Source: Planctomycetaceae bacterium
Lineage (GTDB): Bacteria > Planctomycetota > SZUA-567
Direction of reading: 5' to 3'
DNA: 38,249 bases
NCBI GenBank assembly: GCA_021205245.1
Contig: JAJPXZ010000097.1
Location: 1-38,249 of the forward strand
A program made the translations under genes and the position numbers. This document shows, piece after piece, positions 15,324 through 23,844 of the stretch (positions within the stretch are counted from its first letter, which is position 1; every line of letters starts with the position of its first letter). The notes under the pieces are model-generated. The model was given only the letters and a program-made list of their open reading frames with translations, did no database searches and was not told the DNA's origin.

Positions 15324-16538
15324 ATGGCGGAAGAAGCTACGATACTTTTTAATGTCAACAACTCGCCCCACGTGCGTCATAAAGACACCACGTCCGGCAT
15401 CATGTTCCGCGTCTGCCTGGCCCTGGCCCCGGCGCTGATTTGGGCCATCCTGGTGTTTGGCTGGCGGGCGCTCGTTCCCATGGTCGCCAGCGTGGCGGCA
15501 TGTGTCATCACCGAGAGCATCCTCATGTGGTGGCGCGGCAAACCCAACAGCATCAGCGACGGTTCGGCTATCGTGACCGGCCTGTTGCTGGCTGCAGTCA
15601 GCCCGTCGAACCTGCCCTGGTGGGCAGCCGCCCTCGGCGGCGTGTTCGCCATCGCCATCGCCAAACAGGCCTTTGGCGGCCTCGGCCACAACATCTGGAA
15701 CCCGGCCCTCCTTGGGCGCGCCTTCCTGCAGGTGTCTATGCCCGACCGGATGATGTCCGGCGACTGGCCGCACCTGGGCGTTGCCGGCAATTGGGCACGG
15801 AACCTCAGCTACGACCTCAGCGGTACCTTCGCCGGCATTGCCGACAGGATTCGCGGCTCCGCCGATGTCGTCACCCGGGCCACCGCCGCCATGGTGAACG
15901 ACGGCGGCGTCGAAGTCGTCACCGGTGCGACAGTCATGGCCAGGATGCATACGCCGGACGCGGCGCAGATCGTTGACGCCGCCGGCAATATCTCCTATGG
16001 CGTGCCCGCCGCATTGACCCCGTCCTGGTCCGTCATCTTCAACACCTGGTTCGGCAACGAAGGCGGTTCGCTCGGCGAGGTATCGGCCATTCTACTGATC
16101 GCAGGCGGTCTCTATCTTATCGCCAAGAACATCGTCAAGTGGGATATCCCGGTGTTCTTCATCGCCACCGTGGCTATCCTCGGCTTTGTCCTGCCCCACC
16201 CCTACAAGGCCGGCGACGTCACCGCCTATACCGCTTGGTTCAACGGCCCGTGGCTGGTTCACGTCGGCGGCGGCGGCTTGATGCTTGGTGCGTTCTTCAT
16301 GGCGACCGATATGGTAACAAAACCGCTCACGACCAAAGGCAGGCGCATCTTCGCCATCGGCTGCGGCTGCATAACCATCATGATTCGTCTCTTCGCCGGG
16401 TATCCGGAAGGCGTGTGCTACGCGATTCTGTTCATGAACACCTGCGTTCCGTTCATCGACAGCATGACCACGCCCAAGGTCTTCGGCCGCGCCGAAGCCG
16501 TGGCTGCCGCTGCCGCGAAGGCGAAGGCGGGCAAGTAG
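15324..16538 (+). CDS. rnfD: Rnf electron transport complex subunit D
   Basis: A 404-aa membrane protein, somewhat longer than typical RnfD. SPHVRHKDTTSGIMFRVCLALAP-type N-terminus, GGLGHNIWNPALLGRAFL and GGSLGEVSAILLIAGGLYL identify it. The flavinylation motif is T200-G-A-T203 in a long loop, so Thr203 is the expected covalent FMN site. The loop 140-225 is longer than usual and holds this motif. The open frame runs upstream to 15024 but overlaps rnfC; I start at 15324 with AAGGA upstream. No rnfG follows: the gene ends at TAG and a strong terminator comes 40 bases later. Confidence 0.93.
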   Translation: MAEEATILFNVNNSPHVRHKDTTSGIMFRVCLALAPALIWAILVFGWRALVPMVASVAACVITESILMWWRGKPNSISDGSAIVTGLLLAAVSPSNLPWWAAALGGVFAIAIAKQAFGGLGHNIWNPALLGRAFLQVSMPDRMMSGDWPHLGVAGNWARNLSYDLSGTFAGIADRIRGSADVVTRATAAMVNDGGVEVVTGATVMARMHTPDAAQIVDAAGNISYGVPAALTPSWSVIFNTWFGNEGGSLGEVSAILLIAGGLYLIAKNIVKWDIPVFFIATVAILGFVLPHPYKAGDVTAYTAWFNGPWLVHVGGGGLMLGAFFMATDMVTKPLTTKGRRIFAIGCGCITIMIRLFAGYPEGVCYAILFMNTCVPFIDSMTTPKVFGRAEAVAAAAAKAKAGK

Positions 16539-16575
16539 CTCCATGAGCTGAAATTTGCCCCAAAAGAGCTTTTAC

Positions 16576-16609
16576 CGCGCCCTCCCTCATTTGGGAGGGC
16601 GCGTTTTTT
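16576..16609 (+). terminator. Rho-independent terminator of the rnf operon
   Basis: A perfect 11-bp stem (CGCGCCCTCCC and GGGAGGGCGCG) with a 6-base loop and six T. Confidence 0.93.
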
Positions 16610-16841
16610 ATGGACATGGCGTAGTGCATTTGCGCCATGGCGGGATATCATCAATTGCATGACAGCTTGTGGCACAGGCTTCCTTCCAGCGGAATCTTCA
16701 TCGCAACCAGCTTGCGTCCGGCGCATGTTTCGTGATAATGCGGTAGGACCACGTGTCGAATCCACGCAATTTTCCGCACTCCCGCTCACCATCGGATTGG
16801 CGAGGTGGAGTCGCGGCACCATCACAGAGAGGGGAGCCAGT

Positions 16842-18098
16842 ATGGCACATGCAAATGAAGACAAGGAGTTTTCACGGGACGCCGTCCCGTTGGATCAGCG
16901 ACGAGGTTTCTTTAGCCTCCTCGTTGTGGTCCTCGGCCTGGTATTTGTCGTCACCAGTATGCAGGTGGGCGGCATTATCGGGAACGGCCTACCCTTTAAT
17001 GAAGCCATCGGCGCGGTCGTTTTGTCGAGCGTCATCCTGACCGTACTCGGTGCGTTCATGGGCGTTATCGGGGCCAAAACCGGCCTTACCTTCGGGCTGC
17101 TGACCCGATACTCGTTTGGCGAGCTCGGCACCTGGATTCCGGTCGCCATCGTCACCGTCACGACGATTGGCTGGTTTTCCATCGACGCCTTCCTCATCGG
17201 CGCGTCGACGAACTCATTGTTCGCGTCCATCCCGATCTGGCCCATCGTCATCCTGTCCGGCGTCGGCATGACGGTGACGGCGCTGTACGGCATCGGCTGG
17301 ATGACCAAGCTGAGCAACCTGGCGGTGCCGCTTATCGCCCTGTTCGCGATAATCTCCATCGTCTATTCGTTCGTGAGTGTCGGCGGCATTGCCGGTTTTC
17401 AGGCCATCGTTCCCGCCTCACCCATAACCTTTTCGCAAGGGGTGTCGCTGGGTGTCGGCTCCTACGCGGTCGGGGCCATTATGTTCACCCCGGACATTCT
17501 CCGCTTCGCCAAGTCGAAGGGATCCGCCATTTACATCATGACAATCGCCATGATGATCGGGAACACCTTCGTCGTCCTCTTCGGCACCATCGGCGCGCTG
17601 GCGACAGGCGAATACGACATCGCCAATATTCTGCGGTTGCAGGGGCTGCTCGCTCCCGCCTTCCTGGTCCTGGTCTTGAACATCTGGTCGACCGCCCAGG
17701 GCTGCGTTTATACGGGTTCCCTGTCGTTGTCGAGCCGGATAGGGTCGGTAAAGCGCGAGCATATCGTGGTTGGCTTCGGCGTCGTCGGCATCATTATGGC
17801 TCTGCTCGGTTTTTATGACCACTTCGGCAATTACATCAACTTCCTGGCGTCATTGGTCCCGACCCTCGCCGGCGTGTTGATCTCCGATTACTTCATCAAG
17901 TACCGCGCAGGCTACAGCAATGTCGCGACCACGCGGTTCGCGCCGGTCGACATTACCGGCTTTGCCGCCTGGCTGGCCGGCATTCTCGTGTATTACTACC
18001 TGCCGCTCGGTATGCCGGCAGTGACCGGCGTCGTCGCCAGCTTCCTGGCGCGCACCGTCCTGGTTATTCTCTCCAAAAAGCAAGGAGTACAGGCATGA
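16842..18098 (+). CDS. NCS1-family (cytosine permease CodB-like) transporter
   Basis: A 418-aa transporter with about 12 membrane helices. After a short polar N-terminus, VPLDQRRGFFSLLVVVLG is the usual NCS1/CodB entry, followed by GVIGAKTGLTFGLLTRYSFG, and PDILRFAKSKGSA and NIWSTAQGCVYTGSLSLSS in the later helices. CodB-like carriers take up cytosine, other nucleobases or related ring amides with H+ or Na+. I choose the ATG at 16842, with GAGGGGAG upstream; the frame is open back to 16659 but without a good start. It overlaps the hydrolase gene by 4 bases, so the pair probably imports and hydrolyses one compound. The 230 bases before it hold only a weak promoter candidate (TTGCGT-N16-GATAAT, 16712-16739). 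Confidence 0.85.
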   Translation: MAHANEDKEFSRDAVPLDQRRGFFSLLVVVLGLVFVVTSMQVGGIIGNGLPFNEAIGAVVLSSVILTVLGAFMGVIGAKTGLTFGLLTRYSFGELGTWIPVAIVTVTTIGWFSIDAFLIGASTNSLFASIPIWPIVILSGVGMTVTALYGIGWMTKLSNLAVPLIALFAIISIVYSFVSVGGIAGFQAIVPASPITFSQGVSLGVGSYAVGAIMFTPDILRFAKSKGSAIYIMTIAMMIGNTFVVLFGTIGALATGEYDIANILRLQGLLAPAFLVLVLNIWSTAQGCVYTGSLSLSSRIGSVKREHIVVGFGVVGIIMALLGFYDHFGNYINFLASLVPTLAGVLISDYFIKYRAGYSNVATTRFAPVDITGFAAWLAGILVYYYLPLGMPAVTGVVASFLARTVLVILSKKQGVQA

Positions 18099-18694
18099 AG
18101 GGATTTTCCGACCATTTCAATAAAGCGCCGGTGAAGTTGGTATCGGAGAAAACAGCGGTTATCGTCGTCGATCTCGTAAACGATTTCATGAAGGAAGGCG
18201 GCAGCATGGTGCTGGGCGGCGGTATGGCTGTGGTCCCGCCGATTCAGAAAATCGTCGATGCTGTGAAGAAAAAAGGCGGTAAGGTCGTCTACATCAAGGA
18301 CAACCACCGGCCCGACAAGACCGACGCCGAATTCCTTATCCGCGAGCCGCACTGCATCGACGGCACCTGGGGTGCGGAGCTTATCGACGAACTGTCGCCA
18401 GAGGCGGATGATTTTATCCTGAAGAAACGACGTTTCAGCTCGTTCTTCCAGACCGATCTCGATATGATCCTGCGCGAAAACGGTATCGAGACTTTGATTG
18501 TGGTGGGCGTGGTGACGAACATTTGCGTCCGTTCCACCGTCCACGACGGCTTCTTCAACGGCTACCGCTGCATTGTTCCTGAAGAGTGCGTTATGGCCAC
18601 CGGTGAGCGCGAACAGGCGTCTTCCCTGTGGGATATCGACACGCACTTCGGCTATGTCATGAAAACGGATGAAGTAATCAAGCTGATTGGTTAA
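18095..18694 (+). CDS. Isochorismatase-family cysteine hydrolase
   Basis: A 199-aa alpha/beta cysteine hydrolase. The triad is D26 (VVDLVNDF), Lys110/111 (ILKKRRFSSF) and C144 (VTNICVRSTVHDGFFNGY). The family includes nicotinamidase, N-carbamoylsarcosine amidase, ureidoacrylate hydrolase (RutB) and biuret hydrolase, all cleaving amide or carbamoyl bonds. ATGA overlap with the permease stop indicates coupled translation, so the substrate is probably the one the NCS1 carrier imports (a nucleobase derivative, hydantoin or ureide). The exact substrate cannot be read from sequence. Confidence 0.87.
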   Translation: MKGFSDHFNKAPVKLVSEKTAVIVVDLVNDFMKEGGSMVLGGGMAVVPPIQKIVDAVKKKGGKVVYIKDNHRPDKTDAEFLIREPHCIDGTWGAELIDELSPEADDFILKKRRFSSFFQTDLDMILRENGIETLIVVGVVTNICVRSTVHDGFFNGYRCIVPEECVMATGEREQASSLWDIDTHFGYVMKTDEVIKLIG

Positions 18695-18723
18695 GCGTCC
18701 ATCACTCAATCCAAAATTCACCC

Positions 18724-18758
18724 AAACGGGATGCCGCAAGCGCGGCATCCCGTTTTTT
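18724..18758 (+). terminator. Rho-independent terminator of the permease/hydrolase operon
   Basis: A perfect stem (arms AACGGGATGCCGC and GCGGCATCCCGTT, loop AAGC) followed by a T-run. Confidence 0.93.
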
Positions 18759-18861
18759 ATGTAATTACCCCAAAACGTAAAGAACAGGAGGAATTCACGG
18801 ATCCCGTGGACACTCTAAGTTTGCAGGGCAGTTTTACTACTTTTTATTTGGAGAAACTACA

Positions 18862-19131
18862 ATGGACAACCGTGGAAAAAACAAGTCATCCAGCAACAAG
18901 AGCTCGCAATCTTCCGGCGATCGCTGCCGCGACGAGAACGGCCGTTTCGAAAGCTGCGACAACAGCTCCAGCTCCAACAGCTCGAAGTCGAGCTCCAACA
19001 GCTCCAACAGCAAGTCTTCCGGTTCCGGCACCCAGGGCAAGTCGAACAAGCCCGCCTCGCAGGACGGCCGCAAGAACAACGGCCAGAACGCCTGCCGCGA
19101 CGAAGATGGCCGTTTCGAAAGCTGCGAATAG
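18862..19131 (+). CDS. Ser/Asn-rich small protein with twin CRDxxGRFESC motifs
   Basis: An 89-aa, highly hydrophilic protein. About half the residues are Ser or Asn in runs. Two near-identical Cys-bounded 11-mers, CRDENGRFESC (22-32) and CRDEDGRFESC (about 78-88), bracket the low-complexity centre; the second ends one residue before the C-terminus. These are the only Cys. ATG at 18862 has GGAG eight bases upstream. No signal peptide or membrane helix. I do not know its function; the mirrored layout suggests two metal- or disulfide-binding ends joined by a flexible linker. The stretch 18759-18861 before it holds an unused AGGAGG and a small hairpin only. Confidence 0.65.
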   Translation: MDNRGKNKSSSNKSSQSSGDRCRDENGRFESCDNSSSSNSSKSSSNSSNSKSSGSGTQGKSNKPASQDGRKNNGQNACRDEDGRFESCE

Positions 19132-19174
19132 CATTTATCGCCTGCTCGTCGAATTCTCTCCACAGTATTGAACT

Positions 19175-19200
19175 GAGCCTCGGGGCACTTTCCGGGGCTC
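19175..19200. terminator. Hairpin between convergent genes
   Basis: GAGCCTCGG and CCGGGGCTC form a 9-bp stem with one T-G pair and an 8-base loop. It is followed by GTTTCC on the plus strand, so terminator function is plausible but the T-tract is poor. Confidence 0.4.
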
Positions 19201-19230
19201 GTTTCCGCGTTTCCGCATCACACCGCACTT

Positions 19231-20109
19231 CTACCCAACCGTGTTAATCAGGCTCCCAATCCCTTCAACTCGACACTCGACCACATCGCCCTTTTTCAGA
19301 AAGCGAGGCGGCTGGAAACCCATCCCGACGCCGGACGGTGTGCCGGTGATAAGTATATCGCCCGGCTCCAACGCTATGCCGGCCGAGAGCTGGCTCAACA
19401 TAAGCGGAATGTCGAAGATGAATTCGCTCGTGCTGGCGTTCTGGCGCTGTTCGCCGTTGACCAGGCATGAGACGAGCAGGTTGGGCGGTGACGCGAATTC
19501 GTCGGCGGTCACAATCCACGGACCCATGGGGGTGAAGCCGTCCAGTCCCTTCCCGAACATGAACTGCACGTGGTTCGTCTGGATGTCCCGGGCGGAGACG
19601 TCGTTGACGATTGTGTAGCCGAAGATGTGCTGATATGCGTCCTCGGGCCGCAGATGATCGCACCGCTTGCCGATTACCACCGCCAGTTCGGCCTCATAGT
19701 CGAGCTTGCCTGTGATGTCGTCGTGCGCGGGGATGATGCCGCCCGGCCGCACGGCGCGGTCGACTCGTTTGGAAAAGTACATGGGGTAATCCGGCTGCTT
19801 ATATTCCACTCCCTTATAGCGGGCGGATTCGAGCGCGTGCTCGAGGTAGTTCTGGCCGATGCAGAGGACGTCGTGACGGGGGTGGGGAATCGGCGCTTCA
19901 AGTGTAACGTCGTCCAGGGAAACGCCGTTTTGTCCCGACAAAAGCGGCTGGAGCTTGTCCCGCACCGCGTCGGACCACGCTTCAATGAGACCAACCATAT
20001 CCCATTCAGGCAGACCGGCGTCCATAAGAGAAATGATCCTGGTGGCGTCGTCCGACAGCGCGCCCACGCGTTCGCGGCCGCTTGTATCGGTAAAGGTGGC
20101 GAATTTCAT
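19231..20109 (-). CDS. Fumarylacetoacetate hydrolase (FAH) family protein
   Basis: A 292-aa protein with an N-terminal domain (1-70) and a FAH fold. GQNYLEHA (85-92) is the family signature; metal ligands E139 and E141 (DYEAELAVV) and D170 (NDVSARD) are in place, and ITGTPSGVGMG closes the active site. The family splits C-C bonds of acylpyruvates, hydrates or decarboxylates keto acids, and includes the diketo-deoxy-sugar-acid hydrolases of fuconate and rhamnonate pathways. It is divergent from the sugar-acid dehydratase gene, which supports a role with deoxy keto sugar acids. GGAGAAAATT precedes the ATG. Confidence 0.87.
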   Translation of the reverse strand: MKFATFTDTSGRERVGALSDDATRIISLMDAGLPEWDMVGLIEAWSDAVRDKLQPLLSGQNGVSLDDVTLEAPIPHPRHDVLCIGQNYLEHALESARYKGVEYKQPDYPMYFSKRVDRAVRPGGIIPAHDDITGKLDYEAELAVVIGKRCDHLRPEDAYQHIFGYTIVNDVSARDIQTNHVQFMFGKGLDGFTPMGPWIVTADEFASPPNLLVSCLVNGEQRQNASTSEFIFDIPLMLSQLSAGIALEPGDILITGTPSGVGMGFQPPRFLKKGDVVECRVEGIGSLINTVG

Positions 20110-20188
20110 AATTTTCTCCTGTATTCGGGTAACCCTATGCCATTGTACCGCTTCCCGCGATCGGGTGGAGAAAAATCCGCCTCCCGGC

Positions 20189-20217
20189 TTGACTATGGTC
20201 TAAACGCAGGGTTAAAT
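20189..20217 (+). promoter_or_regulatory. Promoter of the dehydratase/permease unit
   Basis: TTGACT (20189-20194) and TTAAAT (20212-20217), 17-base spacer, in the divergent region between the FAH gene and the dehydratase gene. No clear operator was identified. Confidence 0.55.
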
Positions 20218-20305
20218 GACATCAGGTGAGAGGTGAACCGTTCACCGACAACCGACAGCCTTGCACTGCCGATGACGGCAGCAGAGGAAGCGAAAGGACA
20301 TCCGC

Positions 20306-21499
20306 ATGAAGATCACCAGCGTCGACATCATGGCACTCGAGCGTGACCGCGGCAACGGCTCGCGGCCGATCATCGTCCGCATCAACACCGCCTCCGGCCT
20401 CTACGGCTACGGCGAGGCCGGTATCGCCATCGGCACCGGCGCGCCGGCGTGCTTCGCCCTCCTCAAGGACTTCGCTCCCATGATTATCGGCATGGATGCG
20501 AATGACAACGAGGTGATCTGGGAAAAGATCTTCAAGATGTCCTTCTGGGGACAAGGGAACGGCGGCGTCATCATGTCCGCCATGAGCGCCATCGACTGCG
20601 CCATCTGGGACTTGAAGGCGAAGGCGGCGAACCTACCCCTTTACAAGCTTCTTGGCGGCAAACACCGAGAAAAGCTGTGGTGCTATGCCAGCCAGTTGCA
20701 GTTCGGTTGGGCGGAGGACTCGTTCAATCCGGCGCAGGCGCGTTCGGGTGATCCGGAGTTTTACCGCGACGCCGCCCTTAAGTGCCTGGAGGAAGGGTAC
20801 ACCGCAGTGAAGGCAAACTTCATCCGCTACGACCGTAACGGCAAAATCCTTCCAGCCACCGCCACCACCGGCCGCCTGTCGCGTGACCTTATGCGCCTGG
20901 CGGAAGAACGTATCCGCGCCATCCGCGACGCTGTCGGTCCGGACGTTGAAATCATCGCCGAAAACCACGCCATGACCGATGCCGCCACGGCGGTCCAGTT
21001 CGGCCGTATGGCGCGCGGATTCGACATCATGTTCCTGGAAGAAGGCTGCTCGCCCCTCAACCCTGGGGTGATGAAGAAAATCGCCGACAACCTGGACATC
21101 CCCCTGGCGACAGGAGAACGCACCTACACCCGCTGGGGTTTCCTGCCATTCCTGGAAAACCATTGCCTCACCGTCATCCAGCCGGACATCGGCAATTGCG
21201 GCGGCGTGACCGAAGGCAAGAAGATCTGCGACATGGCCCACATCTACGATGTCGGCGTCCAGACGCACATCTGCTCAAGCCCGATCAACCTGGCGGTGTC
21301 GTTGCACCTCGAGGCGGCAATACCCAACTTCACGATTCACGAACACCACATCGCCCTTACCCTGCCGTCGTGCATCGAAATGGGCAAATACAACTACCAG
21401 CCGAAAAACGGCTATTACGAAATTCCCGAACTCCCGGGCATTGGCCAGGAGGTGTCGGACAAGGCGCTCGCTACCGCAGTCATTGAAACGATAAAGTAA
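20306..21499 (+). CDS. Enolase-superfamily sugar-acid dehydratase (galactonate dehydratase-like)
   Basis: A 397-aa member of the mandelate racemase/enolase superfamily, closest by motif to D-galactonate dehydratase. Metal ligands are E219 (AENHA), E245 (LEEGCSP) and E271 (TGERTYTRWG); catalytic His candidates are H221 and H321 (VQTHICSSP). Galactonate dehydratase has Asp at the first metal position, so E219 is a substitution. The N-terminal capping domain covers 1-115. The expected product is a 2-keto-3-deoxy sugar acid, a possible precursor for the neighbouring FAH-family enzyme. ATG at 20306 follows AAAGGA; the permease gene follows closely. Confidence 0.83.
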   Translation: MKITSVDIMALERDRGNGSRPIIVRINTASGLYGYGEAGIAIGTGAPACFALLKDFAPMIIGMDANDNEVIWEKIFKMSFWGQGNGGVIMSAMSAIDCAIWDLKAKAANLPLYKLLGGKHREKLWCYASQLQFGWAEDSFNPAQARSGDPEFYRDAALKCLEEGYTAVKANFIRYDRNGKILPATATTGRLSRDLMRLAEERIRAIRDAVGPDVEIIAENHAMTDAATAVQFGRMARGFDIMFLEEGCSPLNPGVMKKIADNLDIPLATGERTYTRWGFLPFLENHCLTVIQPDIGNCGGVTEGKKICDMAHIYDVGVQTHICSSPINLAVSLHLEAAIPNFTIHEHHIALTLPSCIEMGKYNYQPKNGYYEIPELPGIGQEVSDKALATAVIETIK

Positions 21500-21521
21500 C
21501 CGTTAAAGAATGGAGCCAATT

Positions 21522-22856
21522 ATGGAAGCAGCCCCGAAAGCGCCCGACGCCCCGAAGAAGGGCCTCGGCCTCTATGCCCTCACCATGCTCGCCACCGGAC
21601 AAGTCATCGGCGCGGGCGTCGTCACCCTGGTCGGCGCGAGTATCGCCCACACCGGCCGTTCGGCCTGGCTCGCCTATATGAGCGCCGTGGTGTTGGGCTT
21701 TTGCATCATCCTGTCCTACCTTATTCTCTCCAGCATGATTCGCGTTAAGGGCGGCAATTACACCTTTGTCGCGACGCTTCTGGGCGACCGCTGGGGCGGC
21801 CTCTACGGTATGGCCTTTACCATGAACGTGTTCGCCTGCGGCATGTTCGCGCTGTCGCTCGGGCAGTACCTGAACATGATTTTCCCAACCCTGCCGATAC
21901 GCACGACCGCCATCGTGGCGGTAACGTTCTTTTACATCTTCAATATGCTGGGCGTAACCTTCATGTCGAAGATTCAGAACATCCTCGGCGCCATGCTCAT
22001 TATCGGTCTGCTGGTTTTCGTGGCGGTGGGTATGGGCCAGTTGCAACCGGGAACGTTCGATTTCTCCCGCCCCGACTTTTTCCTGAACGGTTCAAGCGGC
22101 TTCCTCGCCGCCGTCGCGCTGCTGGTGTTTTCGTGCTACGGCCACGCCTTTGTAGTTGCATTCAGTAAGGAGGCGAAACATCCGCGCCGCGACATCCCCT
22201 ATGCGATGATGCTCACCACCGGTATCATCATGGTCGTCTATACCCTTATCGCCCTGGTCGACTCGAACATTCTGCCCGTCCCCGAGGTCGCGGGCAAGCC
22301 GCTCACCGTTGTCGCCAAACAGATCATGCCGGAACCGCTCTACTACGCCTTCGTCATCGGCGGTCCGGTCATGGCCCTCGCCACCACGCTCAATTCATCC
22401 CTCAGCGTCTTCGCGCGGCCTTTCCACCAGATGACCCGGGACGGCTGGTTCCCCACTTGGCTCGGCCGTACCAACCGCTTTGGCGCGCCGTTCTATATCC
22501 TTACCCTGATGTACCTGATAGCGGTCATTCCCATCGCCCTCAACCTTTCCATCAGCGTCATCACCTCCAACACGGTGTTGATCGGGCGCATCTCCGATTT
22601 GGTGGCGATTGCCGCCGTCCTCACCCTGCCGAAGCGCCTTCCCGACGCCTGGGAAAACCGTTACTTCCGCATGTCGAAGACGACGTTCTACGCCCTTATC
22701 ATGGTGAGCCTGGCCGCGACCGTGTTCTGCATCTACATATCGCTGGGCAATATGCCGCGCTCCAATATCGCCGTCACCGTCGGCCTGGCGCTGGTTTTCC
22801 TAGTCTATTCGATTTACCGGCAGCGCTCGGGCAAGGTAAAGATGGAGAAGAGTTAA
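21522..22856 (+). CDS. APC-family amino acid/organic acid permease
   Basis: A transporter of 444 aa with about 12 helices. LTMLATGQVIGAGVVTLVG is the APC helix-1 motif (GxIIGxGI class), and FSKEAKHPRRDIPYAM is the conserved loop before helix 6-7 where APC members have EE-x-NPR-x-IP. I choose the ATG at 21522, six bases after GGAG, over the one at 21510. It probably shares a transcript with the dehydratase. APC carriers usually take amino acids, but here the neighbours suggest a sugar-acid-related solute. A terminator follows. Confidence 0.82.
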   Translation: MEAAPKAPDAPKKGLGLYALTMLATGQVIGAGVVTLVGASIAHTGRSAWLAYMSAVVLGFCIILSYLILSSMIRVKGGNYTFVATLLGDRWGGLYGMAFTMNVFACGMFALSLGQYLNMIFPTLPIRTTAIVAVTFFYIFNMLGVTFMSKIQNILGAMLIIGLLVFVAVGMGQLQPGTFDFSRPDFFLNGSSGFLAAVALLVFSCYGHAFVVAFSKEAKHPRRDIPYAMMLTTGIIMVVYTLIALVDSNILPVPEVAGKPLTVVAKQIMPEPLYYAFVIGGPVMALATTLNSSLSVFARPFHQMTRDGWFPTWLGRTNRFGAPFYILTLMYLIAVIPIALNLSISVITSNTVLIGRISDLVAIAAVLTLPKRLPDAWENRYFRMSKTTFYALIMVSLAATVFCIYISLGNMPRSNIAVTVGLALVFLVYSIYRQRSGKVKMEKS

Positions 22857-22884
22857 GAACTGCAATAACATCGTCCGCAACAAG

Positions 22885-22916
22885 GCGGGGTCGACTCGGT
22901 CGGCCCCGCTACTTTT
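22885..22916 (+). terminator. Rho-independent terminator after the permease gene
   Basis: GCGGGGTCGAC and GTCGGCCCCGC form an 11-bp stem with a TCG loop, followed by a short T-run. Confidence 0.75.
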
Positions 22917-22933
22917 CCCCATGGCGGGATGGT

Positions 22934-22962
22934 TTGACAGTCACGGCATCCTCTTCTAAAAT
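22934..22962 (+). promoter_or_regulatory. Strong sigma70 promoter of the GntR gene
   Basis: TTGACA (22934-22939) and TAAAAT (22957-22962) with a 17-base spacer, 24 bases before the start codon. Confidence 0.8.
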
Positions 22963-22986
22963 CATAATCAAGTAGAGGGGAATACC

Positions 22987-23703
22987 ATGGCACTTAAGAA
23001 AATCGAAAAGCAGGCTGTAGGCGACCGCGTCTTCGAGGCGATCCACCAGGAGATTATGGACGGCGCCTATAAACCGGGCGAGAAGCTGCCGTCGGAGCGG
23101 GAACTGAGCGAAGAACTCGGCGTCAGCAAATCATCCATCAAGGTGGCGATGCAACGGCTGGTCGCGCTTGGGCTGGTGGAGATGCGCCGGGGCGAAGGCA
23201 ATTTCATCCGCGAATTTTCCACCAATCCCTATATGGAGCAGGTGCGCGAATTCCTCGTCGGCGAGGAGGACGTCGCGAAAATAACCGAATACCGCTTCTA
23301 CATGGAAATGGCTATTGTCCGCCTGGCGATGAAGCGGGCCAAGCCGGCCCACTTCGCCAGGATGAAAACCATCCTCAAGCAAATGGAGGCGGCGGCGCGG
23401 GACGGCGACCTGGTCCTGCACGGCCGGCTCGATTATGATTTCCATCTTGAACTATGCCGAGCCACCGGGAACGACATCTTCGTGAAGTCCTACGAACTCA
23501 TCGGCCATACCCTGCGCGGCCACGCCACCCTCATGAACGAAGGCTATTTCGAACAATTGCTTCGGCAAAAGCCGGGCGAGGACGTGCACTGGCGCCTCTA
23601 TACCGCAGTCAAGGACAAGGACATCGACGCCTGCCGCCGCTGCCTTGCCGAAATGTTTTCCGTCTTCAAAAAGTTCCCCGACGAACACCTCCTGGATGGA
23701 TAA
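22987..23703 (+). CDS. GntR-family transcriptional regulator, FadR/FCD type
   Basis: A 238-aa regulator. Residues 10-75 form the winged helix, with GDRVFEAIHQEIMDGAYKPGEKLPSERELSEELGVSKSSIKVAMQRL matching the GntR DNA-binding domain (shown in part: KLPSERELSEELGVSK). The C-terminal half is an all-helical FCD ligand domain, with acidic/His candidates in DYDFHLELC and a later His for metal or acid-ligand binding. FCD regulators usually respond to sugar acids or organic acids. It has its own strong promoter and lies between the sugar-acid genes and the flavoprotein, so it may control either. No operator was recognised. Confidence 0.88.
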   Translation: MALKKIEKQAVGDRVFEAIHQEIMDGAYKPGEKLPSERELSEELGVSKSSIKVAMQRLVALGLVEMRRGEGNFIREFSTNPYMEQVREFLVGEEDVAKITEYRFYMEMAIVRLAMKRAKPAHFARMKTILKQMEAAARDGDLVLHGRLDYDFHLELCRATGNDIFVKSYELIGHTLRGHATLMNEGYFEQLLRQKPGEDVHWRLYTAVKDKDIDACRRCLAEMFSVFKKFPDEHLLDG

Positions 23704-23776
23704 TGTGGTCCCGCCGAGGACGAGGAAGGAGGAGGCGCGCTGCCTCCCTCTCTCCTTAGACTAAACGGGATCTCCA

Positions 23777-23804
23777 TCGACACCCGCACGGCACCGGGTA
23801 TAAT
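23777..23804 (+). promoter_or_regulatory. Promoter of the flavoprotein gene
   Basis: TCGACA (23777-23782) and a consensus TATAAT (23799-23804), 16-base spacer, 41 bases before the start codon. Confidence 0.7.
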
Positions 23805-23844
23805 AGGGATGAACCGCCCACCATCCCTGCCATGGAGGAACGCT

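Noticed and set aside
13886..15361. Long minus-strand ORF (491 codons) opposite rnfC and its flanks
   Set aside because: It is fully antisense to an unmistakable gene, has no recognisable domain, and is explained by codon bias in high-GC DNA.
18786..18804. AGGAGG-GAATTC-GGATCC string resembling a cloning-vector junction
   Set aside because: Both flanks are natural-looking genomic sequence and short palindromes arise by chance; no other vector sequence is visible.
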